From: Phytomonospora sp040655735
GTDB lineage: Bacteria > Actinomycetota > Actinomycetes > Mycobacteriales > Micromonosporaceae
Length of the DNA: 64,000 nucleotides
NCBI RefSeq assembly: GCF_040655735.1
Contig: NZ_JBFAKK010000004.1
Span: forward strand, 496,001-560,000
Direction of reading: 5' to 3'
The notes under the pieces are model-generated. The model saw only the letters and a program-made list of their open reading frames with translations, searched no databases and had not been told where the DNA came from. This document shows, piece after piece, positions 49,644-58,207 of the stretch (position 1 is the first letter of the stretch; every line of letters begins with the position of its first letter). A program made the position numbers and the translations under genes.

Positions 49644-51287
49644 ATGACCATCTCTCGCAGAACCCTCCTGGCCGCGTCCGCCGCGGCGGCGTTATCCGGG
49701 ATCCCCTCGCCCGCGTCCGCCGCGAGCCCGGTCGGCGACGTCGTCGGCAAGATAACCGTCGGCTACCAGGGATGGTTCGCCGCCATCGGCGACGGTTCAC
49801 CGCTCAACGGCTGGTGGCACTGGAGCGACAACTGGGGGCAGCCGCCGTCGGCGGGTAACAACGCGATCGTGTCCTGGCCGGACATGCGCGAATACACCAG
49901 CTCCTACGCGACGGCCTGGCCCGATCTCGGCGACGGACGGCAGGCGCGGCTGTTCTCACAGCACGACGCCCAGACGATCGACACGCACTTTCGCTGGATG
50001 CAGGAGAACGGCTGCGACACCGCCGCTCTGCAGCGCTTCAACCCGGTCGGCGGCGAGGGCCCGATCCGTGACGCCGTCACCGTCAAGGTCCGCGCGGCGG
50101 CCGAGGCGCGGGGCCGCAAGTTCTACATCATGTACGACGTGACGAACTGGCTGAACATGCAGTCGGAGATCAAGGCCGACTGGGTGAACAAGATGTCGGC
50201 CTACACTTCGTCACCGGCTTACGCGCGCCAGAACGGCAAGCCCGTCGTCTGCATCTGGGGCTTCGGCTTCGCCGAGCCGAGCCGCCCCTTCGCACCGGCG
50301 CCCTGCCTTGAGGTCGTCAACTGGTTCAAGTCCCGGGGCTGCTACGTCATCGGCGGAGTGCCCACGTGGTGGCGGTCGGGGATCAACGACTCACGGCCCG
50401 GCTTCTTCGACGTGTACACGGCGTTCGACATGATCTCCCCGTGGATGGTCGGCCGTGCGAGCAACCTCGGCGAACTCGACTCCTACTACAACAACGTCAA
50501 CCTCGGCGACCAGGCCGAGTGCGACAACCGGGGCATCGACTACCAGCCCTGTGTCATGCCGGGAGACCTGTCCAACCACGCCAGATTCCATGGCGACTTC
50601 TACTGGCGCCACTTCTACAACATGACCCGCCTGGGCGCACAGGGCATCTACATCTCCATGTTCGACGAGTACAACGAAGGCAACCAGATCGCCAAGACCG
50701 CCGAGAACGCCTCCCAGATCCCCGCCGGATCGAACTTCGTCACCCTCGACGAGGACGGCACCGCCTGCTCCTCGGACTACTACCTGCGCATTACCAAGGA
50801 CGCCGGCGCCATGTTCAAAGGCGCCGCCCCGCTGACCCCCGTCCGTCCGACCCTCCCCATGCTCGGGCAACCGCCCGACCCTCCCGCGGACCTGGCCCGC
50901 AACAAACCGACCCAGGCGAGCACCACCAACGGCGGCTACCCCGCCTCGAACGCCGTCGACGGCGACCAGGGCTCCTACTGGGAGAGCGCCAACGGCTCCT
51001 TCCCGCAGTGGCTCCAGGTCGACCTCGGCGCGGCGGTCTCCATCAACCGCGTCGTGCTGAAACTGCCGGGCCACTGGGGCAGCCGCGTCCAGAACATCGC
51101 GGTCTCCGCCGGCACCGACGGATCCGCCTTCACGCCGATCGTCGGCACGACCGCCTGCACCTTCAACCCGGAAGTCACCATCACCTTCCCGCCGACGGCC
51201 CAGCGCCACGTCCGCCTCACCATCACGTCGAACACAGGCTGGCCCGCCGGACAGATCTCCGCCTTCGAGGTCTACCGCACCCCCTAG
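49644..51287 (+). CDS. Tat-exported GH71/99-like glycoside hydrolase with discoidin/CBM32 domain
   Basis: A 547-residue secreted protein. It has a Tat signal (TISRRTLLAASAAAALSG), a catalytic domain at about 35-400 starting KITVGYQGWFAAIGDG and containing GIYISMFDEYNEGNQI (probable acidic catalytic residues), and a C-terminal F5/8-type discoidin domain (LARNKPTQASTTNGGYPASNAVDGD...). Families 71 and 99 act on alpha-glucans or alpha-mannans. ATG 49644 follows GGGGAG. Codon 17, inside the signal, is TTA. Its stop shares the tetranucleotide CTAG with the convergent UvrA-like gene. Confidence 0.88.
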   Translation: MTISRRTLLAASAAAALSGIPSPASAASPVGDVVGKITVGYQGWFAAIGDGSPLNGWWHWSDNWGQPPSAGNNAIVSWPDMREYTSSYATAWPDLGDGRQARLFSQHDAQTIDTHFRWMQENGCDTAALQRFNPVGGEGPIRDAVTVKVRAAAEARGRKFYIMYDVTNWLNMQSEIKADWVNKMSAYTSSPAYARQNGKPVVCIWGFGFAEPSRPFAPAPCLEVVNWFKSRGCYVIGGVPTWWRSGINDSRPGFFDVYTAFDMISPWMVGRASNLGELDSYYNNVNLGDQAECDNRGIDYQPCVMPGDLSNHARFHGDFYWRHFYNMTRLGAQGIYISMFDEYNEGNQIAKTAENASQIPAGSNFVTLDEDGTACSSDYYLRITKDAGAMFKGAAPLTPVRPTLPMLGQPPDPPADLARNKPTQASTTNGGYPASNAVDGDQGSYWESANGSFPQWLQVDLGAAVSINRVVLKLPGHWGSRVQNIAVSAGTDGSAFTPIVGTTACTFNPEVTITFPPTAQRHVRLTITSNTGWPAGQISAFEVYRTP

Positions 51288-53863
51288 CCGCCGGCCGGGT
51301 CTCGCGGCGGTCGGCCCGAGGGTGCGAGCACCTCGCGCAGGTAGCGGCCGGTGACACTGCCGGGGCTGCCGGCGACCTGGCCGGGGGTGCCGGCGGCGGT
51401 GACGCGACCGCCGTCCACGCCGCCGCCGGGACCCAGGTCGAGCACGAAGTCGGCGTTGGCGATCATGTCGAGGTCGTGCTCGATGAACACGACCGTGGCT
51501 CCGTTGTCGAGCAGCCGTTGCAGCACGCCGAGGAGGACGCGGACGTCGAGGGGGTGCAGGCCGACGCTGGGTTCGTCGAGGACGAACAGGGAGTCGTGCT
51601 GGTCCCGGTCGAGTTCGGTGGCGAGTTTGAGTCGCTGCGCCTCGCCGCCGGACAGGGCGGGGGTGGCCTCGCCGAGGGTGAGGTAGCCCAGGCCCAGGTC
51701 GACGAGGGTCTGGAGGCGGGCGCGGACCTTGTTCAGATCGCCGGTGTGCTCGACGGACTGGGCGACGGTGCACGCGAGCAGCCGCGGCAGGGTCAGCCCC
51801 TCCTCCTCGTCGCCTCCGCGCGGTACACGGCGGATGGCGTCGGCCTCGGGGGAGTAGCGGGAGCCCTCGCAGTCAGGGCAGGCGATGTCGACGTCGGGAA
51901 GGAACTGGACGTCGAGTTCGATCTGGCCGGTGCCTTCGCAGGTGGGGCAGCGCAGGCTGCCGGTGTTGTAGGAGAAGGCGCCAGCGGTCAGACCGCGCTC
52001 CTTCGCCGCGGGCGTGGCGGCGAAGGCGCGGCGCAGGTCGTCGAGGACACCGCTGTAGGTGGCGACGGTGGAGCGCACGTTGATGCCGATGGGGGAGGCG
52101 TCGACGACGTTGACGCGGGTGATCCCGTCCGGGGTGATCTTCCGGATGTGCTCCGGGAGCGGCCGGCCCGAGGCCCGCGCCTTCAGCGCCGGGACCAGGC
52201 TCTCCAGGATGAGGGTGGTCTTGCCGGATCCGGAGGCGCCGGTGACCGCGGTGAGCCGGCCGCGCGGGATGTCCAGGTCGAGGGCGTGGACGGTGTGCAG
52301 CGGCGCGGTGCGCAGATGGATGCGGCCCGTCGCGAACACGTCGTTCGCATCGGGCCGGGAGCGGACGAGGATCTCCTCGCGGCCGTCGAGGAAACCGGCG
52401 ATCAGCGACGCCTCGCTGCCCACCACGCTGTCCAGGGCGCCCTCGGCGATGACGGTGCCGCCGTCGCGCCCGGACCCGGGCCCGAGTTCGATGAGCCAGT
52501 CGGCCTGGCGCAGCACCCGGACGTCGTGGTCCACGACGACGACCGAGTTCCCGTCCGCCAGCAGGCTGCGGACGACCCCGAGGAGACCGTCGACGTTGGC
52601 GGGATGCAGGCCGATCGACGGTTCGTCCAAGACGTAGAGCACACCGGTGGTCTGGTTGCGCACCGCGCGCGACAGCGCGACACGCTGGCGCTCGCCGGTG
52701 GACAGGGTGGACGAGGCGCGGTCGAGGGTGAGGTATCCCAGACCGAGTTCGATGAGCCGCCGGGCGGTGGCGACCATCTGGGAGACGATGCTCTGCGCCA
52801 TGGGGACCATCGGTTCCGGCATGGTGGCGGGGATCGTCCGCACCCACGCGGTGACGTCGTCGAGGGTCTTGGCGGTGGCCTCGGCGAGGTCGATGCCGTC
52901 GACGAGGCTGGAGCGGGCCGCCTCGCTCAAGCGGGTGCCCCGGCAGTCCGGGCAGGTCTGCACGGAGAGGAACCTGTCGACACGGTCGAGCCCTTTCTTG
53001 GTGGTCGCCTTCTTCAAGGCCTCCTCGACCGCCTGGCGGGCGTTGCGGTAGGCGGCGTTGAGTTCGAAGAGCTTGCCGTTCCTGGCCGGGTACAGGATGA
53101 CGCGCTTGACCGCCGGACCGTCGAAGACGATTCCGCGTTCCTTCTTCGTCAGCTTCGAGAAGGGCACGTCGGTGCGCACACCGAGTTCGGCGGCCACCTT
53201 CGGCACGGCCGCCAGCCCGAACATCGACCACGGCACGACCGCGCCTTCGTCGATGCTGCGCGAGCGATCGGGTACGAGGGAGTCTTCGTCGATCTCCCGC
53301 ACGGTCCCGGTGCCGGCGCAGCGGGGGCAGGCGCCCTCGCTGTTGAACGCGAACGATTCCGCGCTCGGCGGCCCGAACACCGCGCCGCATTCGGGGCAGG
53401 TCAGCGGCAGGTCGAGCGCGACGTCCACGGTCGGCTGGAGGAGGTGTCCGTTGGGGCACCGGTGGTGTCCGAGCCGGGAGAAGAGCAGACGCAGGCTGTT
53501 GAGCAGTTCCGTGGAGGTCCCGAACGTGCTGCGCACCCCGGGCACGGCGGGCCGCTGCCGCAGCGCGAGCGCGGCGGGCACGTGCTCGACCCTGTCGACG
53601 TCCGCGTGCGCCGCCTGGGTCAGGCGGCGCCGGGTGAAGGTCGACAGGGCCTCCAGATAGCGGCGGGACCCCTCGGCGTAGAGCACGCCGAGCGCGAGCG
53701 AGGACTTGCCCGAGCCGGAGACGCCGGCGATCGCGACGAGCCGTCCCAGCGGCACGGTGACGTCGATGTCCTTGAGGTTGTGCACGCGGGCCCCGTGGAC
53801 TTCGATCGCGTCCGGAGCGGGAGCCGGTCCGGGGCCGACCGTCTGCTTCGCTCGCTTTCCCAC
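51284..53863 (-). CDS. UvrA-like ATPase (UvrA2 / drug-resistance type)
   Basis: An 859-residue protein with two ABC-ATPase modules: P-loops GVSGSGKSS and GASGSGKTT, signatures LSTGERQRVALSRAV and LSGGEAQRLKLATEL, and zinc-finger cysteine pairs (CPECG, CPRCAGTG, CPTCEGTG, CPDCEGSR). It is about 100 residues shorter than housekeeping UvrA. That fits the second-copy UvrA group linked to resistance to DNA-binding antibiotics rather than core excision repair. I chose GTG 53863 because GGGAGGGG precedes it; an ATG at 53887 is possible. No uvrB or uvrC is nearby. Confidence 0.9.
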   Translation of the reverse strand: MGKRAKQTVGPGPAPAPDAIEVHGARVHNLKDIDVTVPLGRLVAIAGVSGSGKSSLALGVLYAEGSRRYLEALSTFTRRRLTQAAHADVDRVEHVPAALALRQRPAVPGVRSTFGTSTELLNSLRLLFSRLGHHRCPNGHLLQPTVDVALDLPLTCPECGAVFGPPSAESFAFNSEGACPRCAGTGTVREIDEDSLVPDRSRSIDEGAVVPWSMFGLAAVPKVAAELGVRTDVPFSKLTKKERGIVFDGPAVKRVILYPARNGKLFELNAAYRNARQAVEEALKKATTKKGLDRVDRFLSVQTCPDCRGTRLSEAARSSLVDGIDLAEATAKTLDDVTAWVRTIPATMPEPMVPMAQSIVSQMVATARRLIELGLGYLTLDRASSTLSTGERQRVALSRAVRNQTTGVLYVLDEPSIGLHPANVDGLLGVVRSLLADGNSVVVVDHDVRVLRQADWLIELGPGSGRDGGTVIAEGALDSVVGSEASLIAGFLDGREEILVRSRPDANDVFATGRIHLRTAPLHTVHALDLDIPRGRLTAVTGASGSGKTTLILESLVPALKARASGRPLPEHIRKITPDGITRVNVVDASPIGINVRSTVATYSGVLDDLRRAFAATPAAKERGLTAGAFSYNTGSLRCPTCEGTGQIELDVQFLPDVDIACPDCEGSRYSPEADAIRRVPRGGDEEEGLTLPRLLACTVAQSVEHTGDLNKVRARLQTLVDLGLGYLTLGEATPALSGGEAQRLKLATELDRDQHDSLFVLDEPSVGLHPLDVRVLLGVLQRLLDNGATVVFIEHDLDMIANADFVLDLGPGGGVDGGRVTAAGTPGQVAGSPGSVTGRYLREVLAPSGRPPRDPAGG

Positions 53864-54012
53864 GGACCGGTCCCCTCCCTGCCACATCGTGCTCGTGTTC
53901 GCCGCGGCGCCTCTCGATCTTGTACCAGGCTCCGGCGCGTCGCCGGGTGAACCGCGGACATCCCGTCTTCGGTGGGGCGGCCGCCGCGCGGATCACCCGG
54001 CGCGGCGGGTGC

Positions 54013-54390
54013 TCACGCGATGAGCAGGAGCACGCTGATCACGAGCATCACCAGCGCGGTGGCGCCGTGGACGCCGTAGGCGGCCGACTTGGGTCCCTTG
54101 GCGCGCAGCACGATCACCGCGTCGCCGACGGGTATGGCGGTGGCGGCCAGCAGGGTCCAGCCCAGCAGCGTGGTGCTTCCGCCGAACACCACGACGAGGA
54201 TGAGGAGCCCCGCGCCGATGTCGCGCATGCCTTTGACGGCGAGCCAGGAGCGGAAGGCAGGATCCTCGGTCGGGCTGTCGGGGATCCCGAACCCGGCCGC
54301 GCCCTGGGGCGCCCAGAAGGAACCCGTGCCCATGAGGATGACGCCGGCGCCGATGAGTCCGGCGAGAACGGTGGCGATGGTGGCGAGCAT
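54013..54390 (-). CDS. DUF4267-like four-helix membrane protein
   Basis: A 125-residue protein with four hydrophobic segments (LATIATVLAGLIGAGVILMG...; MRDIGAGLLILVVVFGG; TLLAATAIPVGDAVIVL; ATALVMLVISVLLLIA). The sequence FRSWLAVKGMRDIGAGLLIL resembles the DUF4267 family, whose role is unknown. ATG 54390 has AGGAG seven bases upstream and starts 10 bp after the esterase stop, so the two are cotranscribed under MarR control. Confidence 0.82.
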   Translation of the reverse strand: MLATIATVLAGLIGAGVILMGTGSFWAPQGAAGFGIPDSPTEDPAFRSWLAVKGMRDIGAGLLILVVVFGGSTTLLGWTLLAATAIPVGDAVIVLRAKGPKSAAYGVHGATALVMLVISVLLLIA

Positions 54391-54400
54391 GGCGTGTCTC

Positions 54401-55312
54401 CTAGTCGCGGGCCGGCGCCTGGCCGGACGGGATGGTGTGGTCGAGGCGGAAGGTGTTCCGCGGGTCGTGGACGGCTTTGAGGCCACCGAGCCGGGCGGCC
54501 AGGAACCGGCCGGCGCGTTCCAGCGCCGCCCGTGCTTCGGCCGATCCGTCGTTGTGCTGGAACACGTGCGGTTGGCCCGCAGCCACCTCCAAGGTCACCG
54601 CGACCTCGTCGGTCGCGGCGCGTCCGGCGAGCCGTACCGCGTCGTCGAGGAGGAGTTCGCTGGAGCCGACCTGGATCAGCAAGGGCGGCAGCCCGGTGAG
54701 ATCGGCGAAGAGAGGGCTCAGCTCGGGTGCCGCGCCGTCGGCGCCGTCGAGGTACTGCTCGAAGAGCCACGCGAGATCGGCCGGGGCGAAGATCGGATCC
54801 ACCCCGTCCTTGGATCGCACGCTCGACCCGCTCAGGGTCAGGTCGACCGCCGGAGAGAACAGGACCGCCGCCGCGGGCATCGGCAGGCCGGCCTCGCGGG
54901 CGCGCAGCATGGTGACGACGGCCAGTGCGGCACCGGCCGAGTCGCCGGCGATCACCAGCCGTCGCGGGTCGGCACCGGCGTCGAGTAGCTCGCGGTACGC
55001 CGCGAGGCAGTCCTCGGGGGCGGCGGGGAAGGGGTGCTCGGGCGCCAGTCGGTAGTCGAGCGAGACCGCCCGGCCGTCCAGGTGGCGCAGTAGGGCGGCG
55101 GGGAGGTGGGCGGTGGCCCGCGCCGATCCGACCACGAACCCGCCGCCGTGGAGATACAGCAGCACGTCCTCGCCGGTGGTGGCGGGTGCCGCCGGGCGCA
55201 GGTCCAGCGCGGGCCGACCGCCGAGTGTCGTCTCCGACGCGTGGACGTCGGTGGGAAGAGGACGGGTGAACAGCGTCGCGAAGTGCTCGCGTCGTGCGGT
55301 GATGACGGACAT
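54401..55312 (-). CDS. Hormone-sensitive-lipase-type esterase
   Basis: A 303-residue alpha/beta-hydrolase of the HSL family: oxyanion motif LYLHGGGFVVGS, nucleophile GDSAGAAL, and the C-terminal His in GQPHVFQHND. It hydrolyses short-chain or alicyclic esters. ATG 55312 has a perfect AGGAGG; an ATG 24 bp upstream is weaker. It is divergent from a MarR regulator across a set of CCTGA-type operators, so it is probably inducible by an ester or phenolic compound. Confidence 0.9.
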   Translation of the reverse strand: MSVITARREHFATLFTRPLPTDVHASETTLGGRPALDLRPAAPATTGEDVLLYLHGGGFVVGSARATAHLPAALLRHLDGRAVSLDYRLAPEHPFPAAPEDCLAAYRELLDAGADPRRLVIAGDSAGAALAVVTMLRAREAGLPMPAAAVLFSPAVDLTLSGSSVRSKDGVDPIFAPADLAWLFEQYLDGADGAAPELSPLFADLTGLPPLLIQVGSSELLLDDAVRLAGRAATDEVAVTLEVAAGQPHVFQHNDGSAEARAALERAGRFLAARLGGLKAVHDPRNTFRLDHTIPSGQAPARD

Positions 55313-55340
55313 CGCTTCCTCCTGGAAACTAGTCATGCTT

Positions 55341-55393
55341 CCTGACAGTCAGGCCACCTTATCAAGTTGCCTGATATTGTCAAGGCGCCTGAT
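55341..55393. promoter_or_regulatory. MarR operator cluster
   Basis: Three related elements lie between the divergent esterase and MarR genes. One is a 13-bp palindrome cctgacagtcagg (55341-55353). The others are two direct copies, atcaagttgcctgat (55361-55375) and gtcaaggcgcctgat (55379-55393), 18 bp apart. Binding by the adjacent MarR protein is inference. Confidence 0.6.
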
Positions 55394-55420
55394 CAATCCG
55401 GCTGGAGGGGGCGCACGACC

Positions 55421-55906
55421 ATGGCGACGCGATCCGGGGCACCCCAAGGGCAGGGCCGGCCGAGGCTGCCGTTGCCCACGCTGCTCACGCAGGCGAGGGA
55501 CATCGTTCTGGGAGGACTTCACGACCAGCTGGCCGAGGAGGGATTCGAGGGGATCCGCTTCGTCCACGGATCCGTCTTCCGGACCATCGATCCCGAGGGG
55601 TCGCGGCTGACCACGCTCGCCGAACGCTCCGGGCTCACCAAACAGGCGATCAGCGAACTCGTCGACGACCTACAGGACCACGGCTACCTTGAGCGGGTGG
55701 TCGACGAGGCGGACCGCCGCGCGAAGATCATCCGGCTCACCGAGCAGGGCAGGAGGGCGCAGGCCGCGGCCGGCCGGATCCTCGCCGACATCGAGCGGCG
55801 ATGGTCGCGGCTCCTCGGCGGGGACCAGGCCGCCGCGCTGCGCGGCGCCCTGGAACAGGTCATCGCCCTCGAAGCGGAGGATCCGGTCGCGTCCCGCGCA
55901 CGGTAG
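55421..55906 (+). CDS. MarR-family transcriptional regulator
   Basis: A 161-residue MarR protein with the winged helix RLTTLAERSGLTKQAISELVDDLQDHGYLERVVDEADRRAKIIRLTEQG. ATG 55421 follows CTGGAGGGGG. It probably represses itself and the divergent esterase/DUF4267 pair through the operators in the 108-bp gap. Confidence 0.92.
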   Translation: MATRSGAPQGQGRPRLPLPTLLTQARDIVLGGLHDQLAEEGFEGIRFVHGSVFRTIDPEGSRLTTLAERSGLTKQAISELVDDLQDHGYLERVVDEADRRAKIIRLTEQGRRAQAAAGRILADIERRWSRLLGGDQAAALRGALEQVIALEAEDPVASRAR

Positions 55907-55919
55907 AACCGTTGTGCGG

Positions 55920-56480
55920 TCAGGCCTGCGGCGCTCGTCCGATCTGGAGGATCCGGAAACGGTCGGGGTCGGCCGGCTCGGCCTTCTCGGCGACCTGGAC
56001 GGGCGGCCGGGCCCACTGCCACACGCCGATGCCGCGCACCTTGGTGAATCGGATCGGGCCGCGAGTGCCCTCGACGGCGATGGCCGGCCATGCCGCGGCG
56101 ATTCCCGCCGGGTCGGCGCCGCGGGTGCGCAGGACTTCGGCGAGGACGGCGACGGTGTCGTAGCCCTCGAAGGCCACAAAGGACGGTGCTGCGCCAAGGC
56201 GCCGCCGGAGGGCCGTCTCGACCCGCGTGCCCAGCGGGCCGAGGGTGCCGGGCAGGTAGCGCAGGAACGGGATGGCCGGCCAGCAGAAGAAGGGCGGTCG
56301 CGCCGCCGGCCGCCGGCCGTGCGACTGCGCCGGGGCGATGCGGCGGCGGCGCGGGTGGCGACGCTGTGAGATTCCCCCACGACGACGACGACGGCCGCGC
56401 CGAGGCCGGCGAACTCGCCGACGGCCGCCTCGGCCTTCTCGGCGCCCTCGCCAACTCTCGACGCGCCCCGAGAAAGTTCT
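55920..56480 (-). pseudogene. Degraded periplasmic-binding-type (ABC solute-binding) protein
   Basis: The C-terminal ~125 codons (55920 to about 56300) still read as a type-1 solute-binding protein: PFLRYLPGTLGPLG, FVAFEGYDTVAVLAEVLRTRGADP and AVEGTRGPIRFTK. Between about 56300 and 56350 the homologous reading jumps to another frame (EKAEAAVGEFAGLGAAVVVVVGES), and nothing resembling the N-terminal half or a signal peptide follows. At least one frameshift and a 5' loss are needed to explain it. Confidence 0.65.
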
Positions 56481-56562
56481 CCCGACCGTTTCGAAAACGC
56501 GGCGACGGCTCCGGCCAATGGGCGAAGGATCGGGCACGCCGGTCCGCGAGCCAGGAGACACC

Positions 56563-56706
56563 GTGTCCCGTACCGTCACGCTGTGCCCGGAGCTCGTCGG
56601 CGGCGGCCCCAGGGTCTTCGAGGACGGCACGCTGTCGTCGGGGACGCTCGCCGAGTCGTATCCGACGCAGAGCGGCGCGATCTGCCTGATGTACGAGCGC
56701 AAGTAG
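56563..56706 (+). pseudogene. Possible 3' remnant of an unidentified gene
   Basis: A 47-codon open frame ends SSGTLAESYPTQSGAICLMYERK. It has the composition of a real protein C-terminus and no start with a ribosome-binding site upstream. It lies between two other degraded genes. Family unknown; low confidence. Confidence 0.25.
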
Positions 56707-56772
56707 CCCGATGTCTTCCCTCGCCCGCGGCGATCGGCCGGGTGGGCGGCGTCGCCGCCGCCCTCCCTCCGC

Positions 56773-57000
56773 TCAGATCCGCCCGGTGGTCAGCGCCCGT
56801 GAGTCCGGTGCCTGCCGTACCTCCGGCACGTCCGTGCTCTCCAGGCCCATGACCTGTCCGGCGACGTACTGCGCCGACACCATGGCGCCCTCCTTCCAGC
56901 CGGGGAGCGGGGACACCTGGTCGCCGATGATGTGGAAGCGGCCGTCGGGAGATTCGGAAGAGCCCTCGGTGTCGGGGGCATGCGGGGGTGTCTTCGCCAT
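56773..57000 (-). pseudogene. 3' remnant of a flavin monoamine oxidase
   Basis: Only about 75 codons remain. They contain GRFHIIGDQVSPLPGWKEGAMVSAQYVAGQVMG, which is the conserved FAD-contacting C-terminal segment of flavin amine oxidases (usual length 450-550 residues). The rest of the gene is missing and the first ATG has no ribosome-binding site. Confidence 0.7.
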
Positions 57001-57153
57001 GGCCGGCTCGTCAAGTGGGGGTGGGAAGCGTTTACCCACCCCGCACCGACGGGACACCCCGCCCGAGGCCTTTCTTGATCCGCTCCGCCGCCGCACCGTC
57101 CATTTAGGATGAATCGAGCGCCTTCCTCGACGGCGAAGGCCCCGCGGGCGGCG

Positions 57154-58116
57154 TCACATCCGCACGACGAGTTTTCCGGTCGTGTGCCGGCGGGCGAAGT
57201 CGACGACGGCCTGCGGCCCTTCGTCGAGGTCGTAGCGGCGTCCGATCGTGGCCTTGAGTTCTCCGCGCGCGGCGGCCTCGGCGACCTCGCGCATTCCCCC
57301 GAGGGTCCCGTCCATGTCGAGTACGAAGCTCAGTTCGACGTCGTCGCGTCCCAGCCACTCCGGCCGCGTCACGGGGAAGGTGATCGTGACCAGCCGGCCG
57401 CCGGTGCGCAGTGCCGCCGCGAGGTCGACCAGCTCGTCGCCGGGCAAGGTCAGGTTCAGCGCCACGTCCACGTCGGACGGATAGTCGCCGTAGGCGATGG
57501 TCTCGTCGGCGCCGAGCCCGCGCAGCAGCTCGGCGTCCTCGGCCTTCGCGGTGGCGATCACCGTCGCCCCGGCCGCGGCCAGCATCGGCAGCACCGCGGT
57601 CCCGACACCTCCGGTCGCGCCGACCACGAGCACGGTCTCACCGGCCCGCACCCGCGTGGTCGCCATCAGGGCCCGGGCGGTCAGGCCGACGGTGGGCAGG
57701 GCCGCGGCGTCCTCGACGCCGAGCCCGTCGGGCCGGTGCGCCAGGAACGGCGTGTCGGCCTCGAACACCGCGTACTCCGCGAGGGAGCCCGTGCTCAGCG
57801 ACGGCCGCGAGGTCCCCGCCATGGCGCGCAGAGCGCGCGGCACGGCTTGCCCGAAGATCTCGTCGCCGACGCGCCAGGTGGACACACCGGGCCCGAGTTC
57901 GGTGACGGTCCCGGCGAAGTCGTTGCCCGGCACGTGCGGGAACGGCAGCGGGAAGCTCTCGTGGAAGTCGCCGCTGGGCAGACGCACGTCGGCGGGGTTG
58001 ATCGAGGCGGCGGCGATACGGACGAGGATCTGTCCCGGCCCCGGGGCCGGGACGGGAACGTCGGCGACGCGGTAGGTCTCGGGCGGGCCGTATTCGCTCG
58101 CGACGACTGCCTTCAT
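57154..58116 (-). CDS. MDR-family quinone oxidoreductase / zinc-independent alcohol dehydrogenase
   Basis: A 320-residue complete MDR protein: GroES-like half (MKAVVASEYGPPETYRVADVP, then HVPGNDFAGTVTELGPGV) and Rossmann half with VLVVGATGGVGTAVLPMLAAAGATVIATA. It has no structural zinc cysteines, as in NADPH:quinone reductases. ATG 58116 has GGAGGAG upstream. It is divergent from a TetR gene with two identical-type operators, so it is probably induced by an electrophile or quinone. Confidence 0.92.
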   Translation of the reverse strand: MKAVVASEYGPPETYRVADVPVPAPGPGQILVRIAAASINPADVRLPSGDFHESFPLPFPHVPGNDFAGTVTELGPGVSTWRVGDEIFGQAVPRALRAMAGTSRPSLSTGSLAEYAVFEADTPFLAHRPDGLGVEDAAALPTVGLTARALMATTRVRAGETVLVVGATGGVGTAVLPMLAAAGATVIATAKAEDAELLRGLGADETIAYGDYPSDVDVALNLTLPGDELVDLAAALRTGGRLVTITFPVTRPEWLGRDDVELSFVLDMDGTLGGMREVAEAAARGELKATIGRRYDLDEGPQAVVDFARRHTTGKLVVRM

Positions 58117-58130
58117 GGTGCTCCTCCAAT

Positions 58131-58188
58131 AAGCGGACCGTGTGGTCATGTTCGTCGGGACGCTAGCACTAAGCGGACCGCGCGGTCA
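58131..58188. promoter_or_regulatory. Paired TetR operators
   Basis: An 18-bp element, aagcggaccgYgYggtca, occurs twice in direct orientation, at 58131-58148 and 58171-58188, 40 bp apart. Its core GACCGCGCGGTC in the second copy is a perfect 12-bp palindrome. One copy is next to the MDR start, the other covers the expected -35 of the TetR gene. Confidence 0.75.
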
Positions 58189-58207
58189 ACTTGCTAGTCT
58201 GGGCACC

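Noticed and set aside
50366..53950. A 1194-codon plus-strand frame across the glycosidase and UvrA-like genes
   Set aside because: It runs out of frame through the glycosidase and antisense through the UvrA-like gene, and has no recognisable domain; composition is that of a shadow frame.
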